Source: Flavobacterium sp. LC2016-01
Lineage (GTDB): Bacteria; Bacteroidota; Bacteroidia; Flavobacteriales; Flavobacteriaceae
Direction: 5' to 3'
NCBI RefSeq assembly: GCF_009711135.1
Contig: NZ_WMIC01000001.1
Location: 744,001-808,000 of the forward strand
Length of the DNA stretch: 64,000 nt
Positions 55,449-63,941 of this stretch are shown one piece after another (within the stretch, counting starts at the first letter, position 1; each line of letters opens with the position of its first letter). The translations under genes and the position numbers were made by a program. A model generated the notes under the pieces. The model was not told where the DNA came from. It was given only the letters and a program-made list of their open reading frames with translations, and searched no databases.

Positions 55449-55751
55449 TTACAAATTAGATTGAATTAATTTACTGAGTGCTTCAAAGGCACCTTCGTTG
55501 CGTTTATAATAAGTCCACTGTCCAACACGTTTGGCCTCGATAAAACCAGCGCGCTGCAAAATAGACAAGTATTCAGATACTGTAGATTGTGTAAGTCCGG
55601 CTTTGGCTTGAATTTGCCCCACGCATACACCGTGTTCAAATCCGCCATGTTCGAGCTGACTTGGAAAGTTGATTTCGGGTTCTTTCAGCCATTCCAGCAT
55701 TTGCAGCCTGGATTTGTTAGAAAGTGCTTTAAAAAGTTCTATATTTTCCAT
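55449..55751 (-). CDS. ArsR-family winged-helix repressor
   Basis: 100 residues. DNA-binding helix near AGLTQSTVSEYLSILQRAGFIEAKRVGQWTYYK (about residues 50-82). A single cysteine (Cys43, in HGVCVGQI) lies just before the HTH and could sense electrophiles. Its ATG is only five bases from a -7 element, so the message is nearly leaderless. It likely represses its own operon with the old yellow enzyme gene. Confidence 0.9.
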   Translation of the reverse strand: MENIELFKALSNKSRLQMLEWLKEPEINFPSQLEHGGFEHGVCVGQIQAKAGLTQSTVSEYLSILQRAGFIEAKRVGQWTYYKRNEGAFEALSKLIQSNL

Positions 55752-55755
55752 GGTG

Positions 55756-55763
55756 CAAATATA
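55756..55763 (-). promoter_or_regulatory. -7 element of the arsR-OYE promoter
   Basis: Read on the minus strand this is TATATTTG, matching TAnnTTTG. The spacing to the start codon is only four bases, so transcription would begin about at the ATG. Confidence 0.65.
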
Positions 55764-55781
55764 TCGACTTTTCCCGATATA
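55760..55781. promoter_or_regulatory. Candidate ArsR operator
   Basis: TATATCG and CGATATA are separated by eight bases, a perfect 7-bp inverted repeat. It overlaps the -7 element, which is where an ArsR-type repressor would block RNA polymerase. Confidence 0.6.
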
Positions 55782-55856
55782 CCAATTTAAAGAAAAATAT
55801 TTAGGATAATTTTGTGATTGAAGGTGGAGAAATTGGAGATTTCACTAAAGAAAATT

Positions 55857-55864
55857 TATATTTG
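55857..55864 (+). promoter_or_regulatory. -7 element of the TlpA-like gene promoter
   Basis: TATATTTG matches TAnnTTTG, 43 bases before the ATG. A second candidate, TAATTTTG, is at 55807-55814. Confidence 0.5.
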
Positions 55865-55907
55865 CTTACAAAGAAAAAGACCCCATTTTATCTAAATAAA
55901 CTTAATT

Positions 55908-56399
55908 ATGAAAAAAACATTACTTATTTTAGGCTTCTTATGTTGTGTAATCACCAGTTCAAAAGCGCAAGTGGTAGGTGTTGATGTTGGCGATATTGCT
56001 CCAGAAATTGAACTTCCAGATACAAAAGGAAATGTCGTTTCCCTTTCTTCATTTAGAGGCGCTTTAGTGTTAGTTGACTTTTGGGCTTCTTGGTGCGGAC
56101 CTTGCATCAAAGAACAACCAGCCTTATTAAAATTGCATAATGCTTATCCAGAGAAATTATTTATTTATGGTGTTTCGATGGATACAAAAAAGCCTTTATG
56201 GACCGCTGCAATCGCAAAAGGAAAATTGCCTTGGACAAACGTAAGCGATTTAAAATACTGGAGTTCGCCAGTTGTAAGCGCCTACATGCTGCAATCTGTT
56301 CCGTTGAATTTTTTAATTGACAAAAACGGAATCATTTTAGCTAAAAATATTCACGGAAAAGCTTTAGAAGATATGGTTAACAGCTTGTTGACTAAGTAA
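55908..56399 (+). CDS. TlpA/ResA-like thioredoxin-fold protein
   Basis: 163 residues. Signal peptide to SSKAQ, then a thioredoxin domain with the active site FWASWCGPCIKEQ (about residues 63-75) and cis-proline region QSVPLNFLID. It would act as a periplasmic disulfide reductase, for example in cytochrome maturation. Partner unknown. Confidence 0.9.
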   Translation: MKKTLLILGFLCCVITSSKAQVVGVDVGDIAPEIELPDTKGNVVSLSSFRGALVLVDFWASWCGPCIKEQPALLKLHNAYPEKLFIYGVSMDTKKPLWTAAIAKGKLPWTNVSDLKYWSSPVVSAYMLQSVPLNFLIDKNGIILAKNIHGKALEDMVNSLLTK

Positions 56400-56409
56400 A
56401 GATCATTAA

Positions 56410-56760
56410 ATGAAATTTCATAATTTATGCATAGATACGAAAGGCTCTTTTGAAGTTTATCAAAAGATAACTAATTTCTTAGATGTAAATCCTAAAAAAG
56501 AAGAAGATTTTCAAATATGGACTTATCAAGTTGTAACTTATGAAGAAGAGGAGTATTTTGATTATATAAATGCGTTTTTAGATTTGCTGGAACCAAACTT
56601 CGAAAAACTTAAGGATTTAAATATTTATCAAGAAGATATAACTATTTGGCTTTTTTATGAATATGAAAAACAATGCTCAATGTCATTTAATCCACAAGAA
56701 ACGAAAAGGTTGGGAGAAAGTGGAATTTCATTAAATATTGATTGTATAAAAAGAAATTGA
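56410..56760 (+). CDS. DUF4279-like small protein
   Basis: 116 residues, soluble. The layout with a conserved YQVVTYEEE stretch and the ending FNPQETKRLGESGISLNIDCIKRN resembles DUF4279 proteins, some of which appear among immunity proteins of polymorphic toxins. No toxin gene lies beside it. The resemblance is by eye. It starts ten bases after the TlpA-like gene. Confidence 0.55.
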   Translation: MKFHNLCIDTKGSFEVYQKITNFLDVNPKKEEDFQIWTYQVVTYEEEEYFDYINAFLDLLEPNFEKLKDLNIYQEDITIWLFYEYEKQCSMSFNPQETKRLGESGISLNIDCIKRN

Positions 56761-56823
56761 TAAATAAAAAAACAACATTGACTTTAAAATAAAGCAATTT
56801 TAACAACAACATTTTAAAGTAAA

Positions 56824-57297
56824 ATGAAATCAAAACTAAGTTTATCTGAATTCAGAATAAGATTAAAGACCAATACAGAAATTGGTTCTCTAAAAGTAAA
56901 ATTAAGCACGTTTAGATTATTTCCTAAATTTGGAGGAACAAAACCTTTTTACGGTCTTTTTGATGATAATAGTTTTCGTTTAACGTTGAATTCAGAATTA
57001 TCATCAACAATTTTCGTTTTAAAAGGAAAATATAAAGTTGTTGGTAATGTACTTAAATTGGATTATGTTGTTGAACCAAATAGTAAACTCCAGTCGATTT
57101 GGATGGAATATTTTCCGATAGTTTTGATTGTAGCAATTAATTTGTTTTTTCTTTTTTTTGGAAAAGGGTTAAGAAGAGCTTCTACAATTGTCAATTTGTT
57201 TTTACTTTTTATAACTTTCTATTCCAGATGGAAGGAGAATAGAAAAAAGAAAAAATTAGAGAAAAAATTTATAAGGATTTTTGAGATTACAGAATAA
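56824..57297 (+). CDS. Small membrane protein of unknown function
   Basis: 157 residues: a soluble N-terminal beta-rich part (residues 1-95), two closely spaced membrane helices (about 100-135) and a basic C-terminal tail (RKKKKLEKKFIRIFEI). No family recognised. It lies 63 bases after the DUF4279-like gene. Confidence 0.6.
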   Translation: MKSKLSLSEFRIRLKTNTEIGSLKVKLSTFRLFPKFGGTKPFYGLFDDNSFRLTLNSELSSTIFVLKGKYKVVGNVLKLDYVVEPNSKLQSIWMEYFPIVLIVAINLFFLFFGKGLRRASTIVNLFLLFITFYSRWKENRKKKKLEKKFIRIFEITE

Positions 57298-57315
57298 GAA
57301 AATCAATGTGGAATT

Positions 57316-57360
57316 TCTAACCTGAAACCTGAAACCTGAAACAAAGAAAACCTGAAACAA
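57316..57360. repeat. Tandem CCTGAAA words
   Basis: ACCTGAAACCTGAAACCTGAAAC and a further ACCTGAAAC at 57350. The same words end the palindromes at 4463, 60980 and 62660. Confidence 0.65.
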
Positions 57361-57361
57361 A

Positions 57362-57392
57362 AAAAAGTCCATTTCTAATGGACTTTTTTTAA
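57362..57392. terminator. Terminator between convergent small genes
   Basis: AAAGTCCATT and AATGGACTTT arms with A and T runs. Confidence 0.85.
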
Positions 57393-57776
57393 TTATTCGT
57401 TTTCTGTATTCGCCTTTTTAACGCCTCCAAAACTCGTTTTCATCATTTCTCTAATTTGGAATTGTGTTTTATTTCTCGTAACATTTTTCCATTCTTCAAA
57501 ATCATAAATATGAATCTTGTCTGCGTACGGATTGGTTACAAAAAAAAGTCTTGATATAGAGAATTTATAGTATTTCAGTTCATGCGAAATATGCCGGTCG
57601 GGTACGACAATAAGAATCGTTTCCCAGTCCAGAAAATTCTGAGGAACATCTTCTCTTTCAGTTAATCCAAGAGATTCAAAAAAGGCAAGAATCTTTTGGT
57701 CATTATTCTTATCGATCTTCTCATCGATACGTTTAATGGCGCTTAGAAGCTTTTTTTCATCTTTAATAACACTCAT
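57393..57776 (-). CDS. Protein of unknown function
   Basis: 127 residues, soluble, mixed helix and strand, no signal peptide. Nothing recognised. The N-terminal half (residues 1-45) may be a coiled helix; the second half has KYYKFSISRLFFVTNPYADKIHIYDFEEW. Codon use and start context look ordinary, and it has its own terminator, so I accept it as a gene. Confidence 0.55.
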   Translation of the reverse strand: MSVIKDEKKLLSAIKRIDEKIDKNNDQKILAFFESLGLTEREDVPQNFLDWETILIVVPDRHISHELKYYKFSISRLFFVTNPYADKIHIYDFEEWKNVTRNKTQFQIREMMKTSFGGVKKANTENE

Positions 57777-57987
57777 AATAGTCTTTGTTTTTTTTTATTT
57801 TAGTATAAAATTACACCAAAAGAAAATCATTTTAAAAACTATAGCCAATAGAATGATTCTAAATTTTGATAGTCATTTTTTACGGGGTGTACAAGGATAA
57901 TAGTTTATGTTTTTGATAAAATACTATTAAAATTAATGCCTTCAAAAGCCTAATTTTATATTTTATAACTATCTCCAAACCATTTTC

Positions 57988-60807
57988 ATGAGAAATTCTT
58001 TTCTAAAAAAAATCTTTTCGGTTTTTATTTTTGCCATTTCAAGTCTGGCTTTCGCCCAAAGCAAATCAGACCGGGAATTGATTTTGATTGATAAAGACTG
58101 GCATTTTTCATTCGGTCATTTATATGATACCGAAAAAGATTTTGGACATGCAACAGGATATTTTTCTTATTTAACTAAAACTGGTTTTGGAGATGGTCCT
58201 GCCTCCAAAGATTTTGATGATCGTGCCTGGCGAAAAATCGATTTGCCGCACGATTGGGCAGTTGAACAGGATTTTAGCGAAAATGGCAGTTTCAGTCACG
58301 GATTTAAAACCGCAGGAAAAGGTTTTCCGGATAAAAGTATTGGCTGGTACCGAAAAAAAATCAATATTCCGGAAACAGATAAAGACAAAATCATCAGCTT
58401 AAAATTTGACGGCGTTTTTAGAAATTCGAAAGTGTTTTTTAACGGCTATTATCTGGGAACAGAAGAAAGCGGTTACAACGGTTTTGAGTACGATGTTACG
58501 GCTTATGTAAATTATGGCGGAGAAAATACAATCGTAGTTCGTGCCGATGCTTCAATGGAAGAAGGATGGTTTTATGAAGGCGCAGGAATTTACAGGCATG
58601 TTTATCTGCAGAAAACAAATCCAATTCATGTCGCAACAAACGGAACTTATGTTATCTCGGAAATAAAAAATAATGATGCAGCAATTACTGCCGAAGTTTC
58701 AATTGAAAACAAAGGAAATTATAAAGGTGCGATTGAAATTATTCAGACAATTTTTGATGCTTCGGGAAAACAAATCGCAAGTGTTTCGGAAAATGGAAAT
58801 GCTCCTGAATTTTATAAAACGACTTTTTTTACCTCAAAATTAAATGTCAAAAATCCGCTTTTGTGGGACATTGATTCGCCAAATTTATATCGTTTAGAAA
58901 CTCAGATCAAGCAAAACGGAAAAGTGATTGACAGTTTTGAAACGCCTTTCGGAATCAGAACAATAAGATTTGATGCTGAAAAAGGCTTTTTTCTGAATGG
59001 AAAACCTTTAAAGTTAAAAGGAACCAATAACCATCAGGATCATGCCGGAATTGGGACAGCATTGCCAGATGAAATTCAGTATTACCGAATTAAAAAATTG
59101 AAAGAAATGGGTTCGAATGCCTACCGCTGTTCGCATCATCCGCCAACTCCAGAATTATTGAAAGCGTGTGACGAACTTGGAATGCTGGTAATTGACGAAA
59201 CCCGATTAATGGGAATTAATGATTATCATCTAAATGATTTAAAGCGAATGATCGAACGTGACCGTAACCATCCGAGTGTTTTTTGCTGGTCGGTTGGAAA
59301 TGAAGAATGGAATATTGAAGGAAATATTGTAGGCGAACACATAACAAATGTGATGCAGGATTTTGCAAAAAGTATCGATTCAACAAGACCAGTTACAGTT
59401 GGAATCAGCAGCGGATTTAAAAGCGGTATTTCGTCGGTTGTTGAAATTATGGGTTACAATTATCTTGGAAACGGAGACATCGATGCACATAGAAACGAAT
59501 TCAAAAAGCAGCCCGGAATGGGAACGGAGGAAGGTTCAACTTTTGCAACGCGAGGTATTTATTTTACGGATGATGCCAAACATTATCAAAGCGCTTATGA
59601 TAAGAAACCGCGTCCAACTTTTTACAGTATTGAAGAAGGCTGGAAATTCTATGCTGAAAGATCTTATTTGGCCGGAATGTTTATTTGGACCGGTTTTGAT
59701 TATCGCGGTGAACCAACGCCTTATGGCTGGCCGTCGGTAACTTCGTATTTTGGAATGATGGATGTCTGCGGTTTTCCGAAAGACAATGTTTTCTATTTGA
59801 AATCATGGTGGGGAAATAAACCTGTTTTGCACATTATGCCACACTGGAACTGGAGCAGAATGGAAGGCAAAGAAATTGATGTCTGGGCGTATTCAAATTG
59901 TGATGAAGTGGAACTTTTCCTAAATAAAAAGAGTTTAGGCAAAAAGAAAATGCAACAAAACAGCCATTTAGAATGGAAAGTAAATTATGCACCCGGAACA
60001 CTGGAAGCGATTGGTTATAAAAACGGAAAAAAGATATTGACCGAAACCCGGAAAACCACAGGAAAAGCGGAGAATATTAAACTTTCTGGAGACAAAGAAA
60101 ACGTTCCAAATTCTAAAGTAACTGTTGTTTCAGTTGAATTAACAGATAAAAAAGGTTTACATGTTCCGACTTCAAATGACGAGATTTCTTTTTCAATAGA
60201 AGGAGGAAAAATTTTGGGCGTAGGAAACGGCGACCCAACTTCATTGGAAAAAGACCAGTTTATTGATGATTTGCAATTAGTTGCAATAACCCATTTTAAG
60301 GAACAAAAAAGAACGACAGCTAATGTGTCTCAAGAATTACAAAACTATCCAGAAAACGATTGGAAAACAGCCTTTAAAGACCGTGATTATAAAAATCAGG
60401 CATCATCTTATATTTATAAAGGAGAATTTGATTTGAATACTATTTCGAAATCAAATGTTGTAAGTTTCTTTTACAAGAAAATTGGAGTTGAAACGGCAGT
60501 TTTCATTAACGGAAATAAAGTACAGCCAAGCTCTGAAGATTCTCAAAAATACGTTTTGGATAGTGCCATTTTAAAAGAAGGAAAAAACATAATTCATATT
60601 ATCGCAACGCCATTGCAAAAAATAAAAGATTGGGACATTATGAATACAGATCCCGGAATTATTCAAGTCATAACGCCTGCAGGGCCTTGGAAAAGAAAAC
60701 TTTTTAATGGCTATGCCCAAATCATCATTCAAAAAGACGAAAATGCCAAAGAAGTTATTTTATCCGCTTCTGCGAAAGGACTTCGATCTGCAAGTTTAAA
60801 GAATTAG
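57988..60807 (+). CDS. Glycoside hydrolase family 2 (beta-galactosidase-like)
   Basis: 939 residues. A signal peptide ends at LAFAQ. The GH2 order is: N-terminal sugar-binding jelly roll, immunoglobulin-like domain, then TIM barrel with the acid/base Glu439 in WSVGNEEWN. The nucleophile is probably Glu514 or Glu515 in GMGTEEGST. DUF4982-type and further Ig-like domains follow. It would cleave beta-galactosides or related sugars outside the cytoplasm. A 210-base gap upstream (57777-57987) shows no gene and no clear operator. Confidence 0.92.
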   Translation: MRNSFLKKIFSVFIFAISSLAFAQSKSDRELILIDKDWHFSFGHLYDTEKDFGHATGYFSYLTKTGFGDGPASKDFDDRAWRKIDLPHDWAVEQDFSENGSFSHGFKTAGKGFPDKSIGWYRKKINIPETDKDKIISLKFDGVFRNSKVFFNGYYLGTEESGYNGFEYDVTAYVNYGGENTIVVRADASMEEGWFYEGAGIYRHVYLQKTNPIHVATNGTYVISEIKNNDAAITAEVSIENKGNYKGAIEIIQTIFDASGKQIASVSENGNAPEFYKTTFFTSKLNVKNPLLWDIDSPNLYRLETQIKQNGKVIDSFETPFGIRTIRFDAEKGFFLNGKPLKLKGTNNHQDHAGIGTALPDEIQYYRIKKLKEMGSNAYRCSHHPPTPELLKACDELGMLVIDETRLMGINDYHLNDLKRMIERDRNHPSVFCWSVGNEEWNIEGNIVGEHITNVMQDFAKSIDSTRPVTVGISSGFKSGISSVVEIMGYNYLGNGDIDAHRNEFKKQPGMGTEEGSTFATRGIYFTDDAKHYQSAYDKKPRPTFYSIEEGWKFYAERSYLAGMFIWTGFDYRGEPTPYGWPSVTSYFGMMDVCGFPKDNVFYLKSWWGNKPVLHIMPHWNWSRMEGKEIDVWAYSNCDEVELFLNKKSLGKKKMQQNSHLEWKVNYAPGTLEAIGYKNGKKILTETRKTTGKAENIKLSGDKENVPNSKVTVVSVELTDKKGLHVPTSNDEISFSIEGGKILGVGNGDPTSLEKDQFIDDLQLVAITHFKEQKRTTANVSQELQNYPENDWKTAFKDRDYKNQASSYIYKGEFDLNTISKSNVVSFFYKKIGVETAVFINGNKVQPSSEDSQKYVLDSAILKEGKNIIHIIATPLQKIKDWDIMNTDPGIIQVITPAGPWKRKLFNGYAQIIIQKDENAKEVILSASAKGLRSASLKN

Positions 60808-60810
60808 AGG

Positions 60811-60957
60811 TTTAACCGCAAAGCACGCAAAGATTTACGCAAGGATCGCAAGTTTTTTTTTTTTAGCTGGACGAAATAATCGCGCAAAGTCGCGAAGACG
60901 CAAAGTTTCTTTTCCCTTGCGCCCTTTGCGTAAATCTTTGCGTGCTTTGCGGTTAAA
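60811..60957. repeat. Inverted repeat with 32-bp perfect arms, CGCAAAGCACGCAAAG family
   Basis: Left arm 60811-60842 and right arm 60926-60957 are exact complements. The centre contains a run of about twelve T (60853-60864) and CGCGCAAAGTCGCG. It fills the 230-base gap after the GH2 gene and may also end its transcript. Further TTGATCCCGAAGCCTCGGG words follow at 60960-60980. Confidence 0.9.
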
Positions 60958-60963
60958 ACTTGA

Positions 60964-61000
60964 TCCCGAAGCCTCGGGAGAAACCTGAAACAAAAAAATA
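60964..61000. repeat. Composite CCGAAGC..TCGGGAGAAAC module, copy 1
   Basis: CCCGAAGCCTCGGGAGAAAC followed by CTGAAACAAAA. Copy 2 is at 62638-62690 with CACGAAGCTTCGGGAGAAAC. Both stand just before a gene start. Confidence 0.65.
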
Positions 61001-61025
61001 ACAAAATAATATTGTTTGATTTTCA

Positions 61026-61033
61026 TAACTTTG
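61026..61033 (+). promoter_or_regulatory. -7 element of the AraC-type gene promoter
   Basis: TAACTTTG matches TAnnTTTG and ends four bases before the ATG at 61038, so the message is predicted to be leaderless. Confidence 0.6.
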
Positions 61034-61037
61034 CAAA

Positions 61038-61907
61038 ATGAATAATCAGACAGATACTCAGAATTGCGATTTTACTTCAGATTTAAAGCTGAAAGGTTTT
61101 AAAGTATACCAAATAAACGGAGATATAAGTAAAATTCCGGTTTACAGCCGTAGGGATTTTTATAAAATCTGCATCAATACCAGTAAAAGTATTATACAAT
61201 ACGCTGACCGCGGTATAGAAACCGATGGAACAATTCTGTTTTTCGGTAATCCGATTATTCCCTATTCATGGGAAACTGTTTCTGGTGAATACGAAGGTTA
61301 TGCTTGTGTCTTTACCGAAGAATTTCTGAAAGCAAAAGACCGATCAGAAACACTTCATGAATCACCTTTATTTAAAATAGGAGGAACGCCAATTTTTTCT
61401 TTAAACGCTGAACAAAAGGTTTTTATAGATTCCTTGTTTCAAAAAATGATCAAAGAATACGAAACCGATTATGTTTTTAAAGACGATTTGATGCGCAGTT
61501 ATGTCAACTTGATTATTCATGAATCGATGAAGATGCAGCCTTCAGAGAATTTCTTCAAACACAAAAATGCCTCTTCCAGAATTACTTCTTTATTCTTAGA
61601 ATTATTGGAAAGACAATTTCCAATAGAAACTAAAAATGAGCCTTTAACTTTAAAAACACCTCAGGATTATGCGCAAAGCCTTGCTGTACATGTGAATCAT
61701 TTGAATCGTTCTGTAAAAGAAGTGACAGGAAAACCAACAACAGCACATATTACCGAAAGAATAATTAATGAAGCAAAAGCTTTGCTGCATCATACAGATT
61801 GGAGTATTTCAGACATTGGTTATTCGCTCGGATTTGAATATCCGAGTTATTTCAATAATTATTTTAAAAGACTTACAGGAACGGTTCCAAAATCGTTAAG
61901 AATGTAA
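61038..61907 (+). CDS. AraC-family transcriptional regulator
   Basis: 289 residues. N-terminal cupin-like sensing domain (to about 170) and C-terminal AraC HTH domain (about 180-289) with LAVHVNHLNRSVKEVTGKPTTAHITERIINEAKALL and GFEYPSYFNNYFKRLTGTVPK. It likely controls the cupin-dehydrogenase-reductase genes downstream. The arrangement is like E. coli yqhC beside yqhD and dkgA (by analogy of layout only). Confidence 0.92.
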   Translation: MNNQTDTQNCDFTSDLKLKGFKVYQINGDISKIPVYSRRDFYKICINTSKSIIQYADRGIETDGTILFFGNPIIPYSWETVSGEYEGYACVFTEEFLKAKDRSETLHESPLFKIGGTPIFSLNAEQKVFIDSLFQKMIKEYETDYVFKDDLMRSYVNLIIHESMKMQPSENFFKHKNASSRITSLFLELLERQFPIETKNEPLTLKTPQDYAQSLAVHVNHLNRSVKEVTGKPTTAHITERIINEAKALLHHTDWSISDIGYSLGFEYPSYFNNYFKRLTGTVPKSLRM

Positions 61908-62136
61908 ATTGTTTCAATTTCTTAATTTTTTGTTTGAATATTGTTATTTCCAGAAAGCAAAGTTGATCTAATTTTGCCCTGAAATCACAATGCTGAAATA
62001 ACTTATCAGTTTTGGACAAACTAAATTACTACTTCATAAAGCGGATTCTAGCTTTCTAAAATTTAGTTTATAATTCTGATAATGAATTAGATAAGTGATT
62101 TTTAATAAAGTCAATCTCAAAAAAATAAGTAAATTT

Positions 62137-62541
62137 ATGTCAACAAATTATTCAGCAGTTATTGAAGAAGGAAAAGTCCCGAATACATTTATGACAGGCG
62201 ACGTTTCTTATAAAAAACAAACGAGCGATATTCATCCTGAAAACACTGTAATAAAAGAAGTTACGTTTGAAGCTTGCGCAAGAAGCAACTGGCACATCAA
62301 CGCAGGTCTGCATATGCTTATTGCAAAAGAAGGAGCAGGATATTATCAGGAACGAGGAAGTGCAGTGAGAATGCTTCAAAAAAACGAAGTGGTTACGATT
62401 TTACCAGGAGTAGAACATTGGTACGGAGCAACTCCATTTGAAAAATTTTCTTACGTTGCCATTATCACAGAAGCTGATAAAGGTCATGGAATCTGGCTAG
62501 ACAAAGTAACCGATGGAGAGTATTTTTTATTGAGTTACTAA
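62137..62541 (+). CDS. Small cupin-domain protein
   Basis: 134 residues from MSTNYSAV; the longer frame from 62095 has a poor start and begins in the gap. A single cupin barrel with His pairs in NWHINAGLHML and GVEHWYGATPF. Relatives are metal-dependent or carrier-like and often sit next to carboxymuconolactone decarboxylases or stress reductases. Substrate unknown. The 229-base gap upstream (61908-62136) contains no gene I can support. Confidence 0.85.
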   Translation: MSTNYSAVIEEGKVPNTFMTGDVSYKKQTSDIHPENTVIKEVTFEACARSNWHINAGLHMLIAKEGAGYYQERGSAVRMLQKNEVVTILPGVEHWYGATPFEKFSYVAIITEADKGHGIWLDKVTDGEYFLLSY

Positions 62542-62698
62542 GATACTAAGGTTCTGAGATACTAAGGCTGTGAGATGCTAAGTTTTTTAGAGCGAAGGAA
62601 GAATCTCCTTTGCGTAAACCTTTGCGGTTAAACCTAATCACGAAGCTTCGGGAGAAACTTGAAACCTGAAACAAAAAAACAAACCTGAAACAAATATA
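62540..62698. repeat. Word-repeat gap between cupin and alcohol dehydrogenase
   Basis: TACTAAGATACTAAGG and TGAGATACTAAGG words, then TCCTTTGCGTAAACC and TTTGCGGTTAAACC (as at 60921 and 7140), then CACGAAGCTTCGGGAG and tandem CTGAAAC words. Four word families occur in one 160-base gap. No gene visible. Confidence 0.7.
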
Positions 62699-62702
62699 AA
62701 AG

Positions 62703-63755
62703 ATGGAAACAAAAAACATAAAAGCCTTTGGTACAGAAGCTGCCGAAGCACCATTACAAACCTTAGATATTAAAAGAAGAGCAGTTCAGGCACATGACGT
62801 AGAAATCGAGATTTTGTACTGCGGAATTTGTCACTCTGATTTACATTCGGCTAGAAATGAATGGCATGGCACAATGTATCCAATTGTTCCAGGACACGAA
62901 ATCGTGGGAAGAGTTGTAAAAGTGGGCGATCACGTAAAAAACTTTAAAGTGGGTGAATTGGCTGGTGTTGGCTGTATGGTCGATTCTTGCAGAGAATGCG
63001 AGCACTGCAAAAATGATTTAGAGCAATACTGTGAGGAAGGAAATATTTTGACATTCAATTCTCCAGACAAACATTTAGGCGGACATACTTTTGGAGGTTA
63101 TTCGGAAAGTATTGTTGTTGACGAAAATTATGTATTACATATTTCTGATAAACTTGATCTAGCCGGAGTTGCACCTCTGCTTTGTGCAGGAATTACAACT
63201 TATTCTCCTTTGAAACATTGGAAAGTTGGTCCTGGACAAAAAGTTGGAATCGTTGGAATTGGCGGTTTAGGACATATGGGAATCAAATTAGCAAAAGCTA
63301 TGGGCGCTCATGTAGTAGTTTTTACAACGTCTCTATCTAAATTCGACGCAGCGAAAGACCTTGGAGCAGACGAAGTTGTTTTGTCCACAGATCCAGAACA
63401 AATGGCAAAACATGCAAAAAGTCTGAACTTTATTTTAGACTGCGTTTCGGCTGAACACAACATCGATTCGTACCTAAATTTATTAAAAGTTGATGGAACT
63501 TTGACACTTGTTGGTGCGCCAATGGAACCGCTTCCTGTAACTTCTTTCAGTCTTTTATTAGGAAGAAGAAGCTTCGCCGGTTCTGCCATTGGAGGAATTG
63601 CAGAAACTCAGGAAATGCTTGATTTCTGTGCCGAACATAATATCACTGCAGATATCGAATTAATTGGCGTAAACGAAGTAAACGATGCCTACGAAAGATT
63701 ATTAAAAGGAGATATTAAATATCGTTTTGTAATTGATATGGCTTCTTTGAAATAA
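62703..63755 (+). CDS. Zinc-dependent NAD(P) alcohol dehydrogenase (YahK/Ahr type)
   Basis: 350 residues. Catalytic zinc ligands in CGICHSDLH and GHEIVGRV, structural zinc in CRECEHCKNDLEQYC, and the dinucleotide motif GIGGLGHMGIKLAKAMG. It would reduce aldehydes, including cinnamaldehyde-like or glycolaldehyde-like substrates, with NADPH. Operon with the cupin before it and an aldo/keto reductase after it. Confidence 0.95.
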   Translation: METKNIKAFGTEAAEAPLQTLDIKRRAVQAHDVEIEILYCGICHSDLHSARNEWHGTMYPIVPGHEIVGRVVKVGDHVKNFKVGELAGVGCMVDSCRECEHCKNDLEQYCEEGNILTFNSPDKHLGGHTFGGYSESIVVDENYVLHISDKLDLAGVAPLLCAGITTYSPLKHWKVGPGQKVGIVGIGGLGHMGIKLAKAMGAHVVVFTTSLSKFDAAKDLGADEVVLSTDPEQMAKHAKSLNFILDCVSAEHNIDSYLNLLKVDGTLTLVGAPMEPLPVTSFSLLLGRRSFAGSAIGGIAETQEMLDFCAEHNITADIELIGVNEVNDAYERLLKGDIKYRFVIDMASLK

Positions 63756-63764
63756 GTAATAAAG

Positions 63765-63930
63765 TAACAAAGTGGCAAAGTAACAAAGTGACATAGGTTA
63801 AAAACTTTGTGTCTTTGTCACTCTGAAACTTTGTAACTAAAAAAGAAATAAACAAAGTTCACAGAGGCAAAGTTAAAAAGTGTCAAAGGAAAACCTTTGC
63901 TTCTCTGTCACTCTGAAACTTTGTAACTAA
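63765..63930. repeat. Two palindromes of the AAAGTGACAAAG family in tandem
   Basis: GTAACAAAGTGGCAAAG and GTAACAAAGTGACAT words with complements CTTTGTCACTCTGAAACTTTG (63816 onward), repeated once more from 63850 with AAAGTGTCAAAGGAAAACC and TTTGCTTCTCTGTCACTCTG. The segment CTGTCACTCTGAAACTTTG occurs in nearly identical form at both ends. It fills the 186-base gap before the aldo/keto reductase. Confidence 0.75.
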
Positions 63931-63941
63931 TAAAGAAAAAT

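Noticed and set aside
57316-57360. CCTGAAA repeats as a possible CRISPR-like array
   Set aside because: Units are only 7-9 bases, there are no spacers and no cas genes nearby.
59363-59740. A 125-codon frame in another frame of the GH2 gene
   Set aside because: It overlaps the catalytic barrel of the GH2 gene completely and has no homology that I can recognise.
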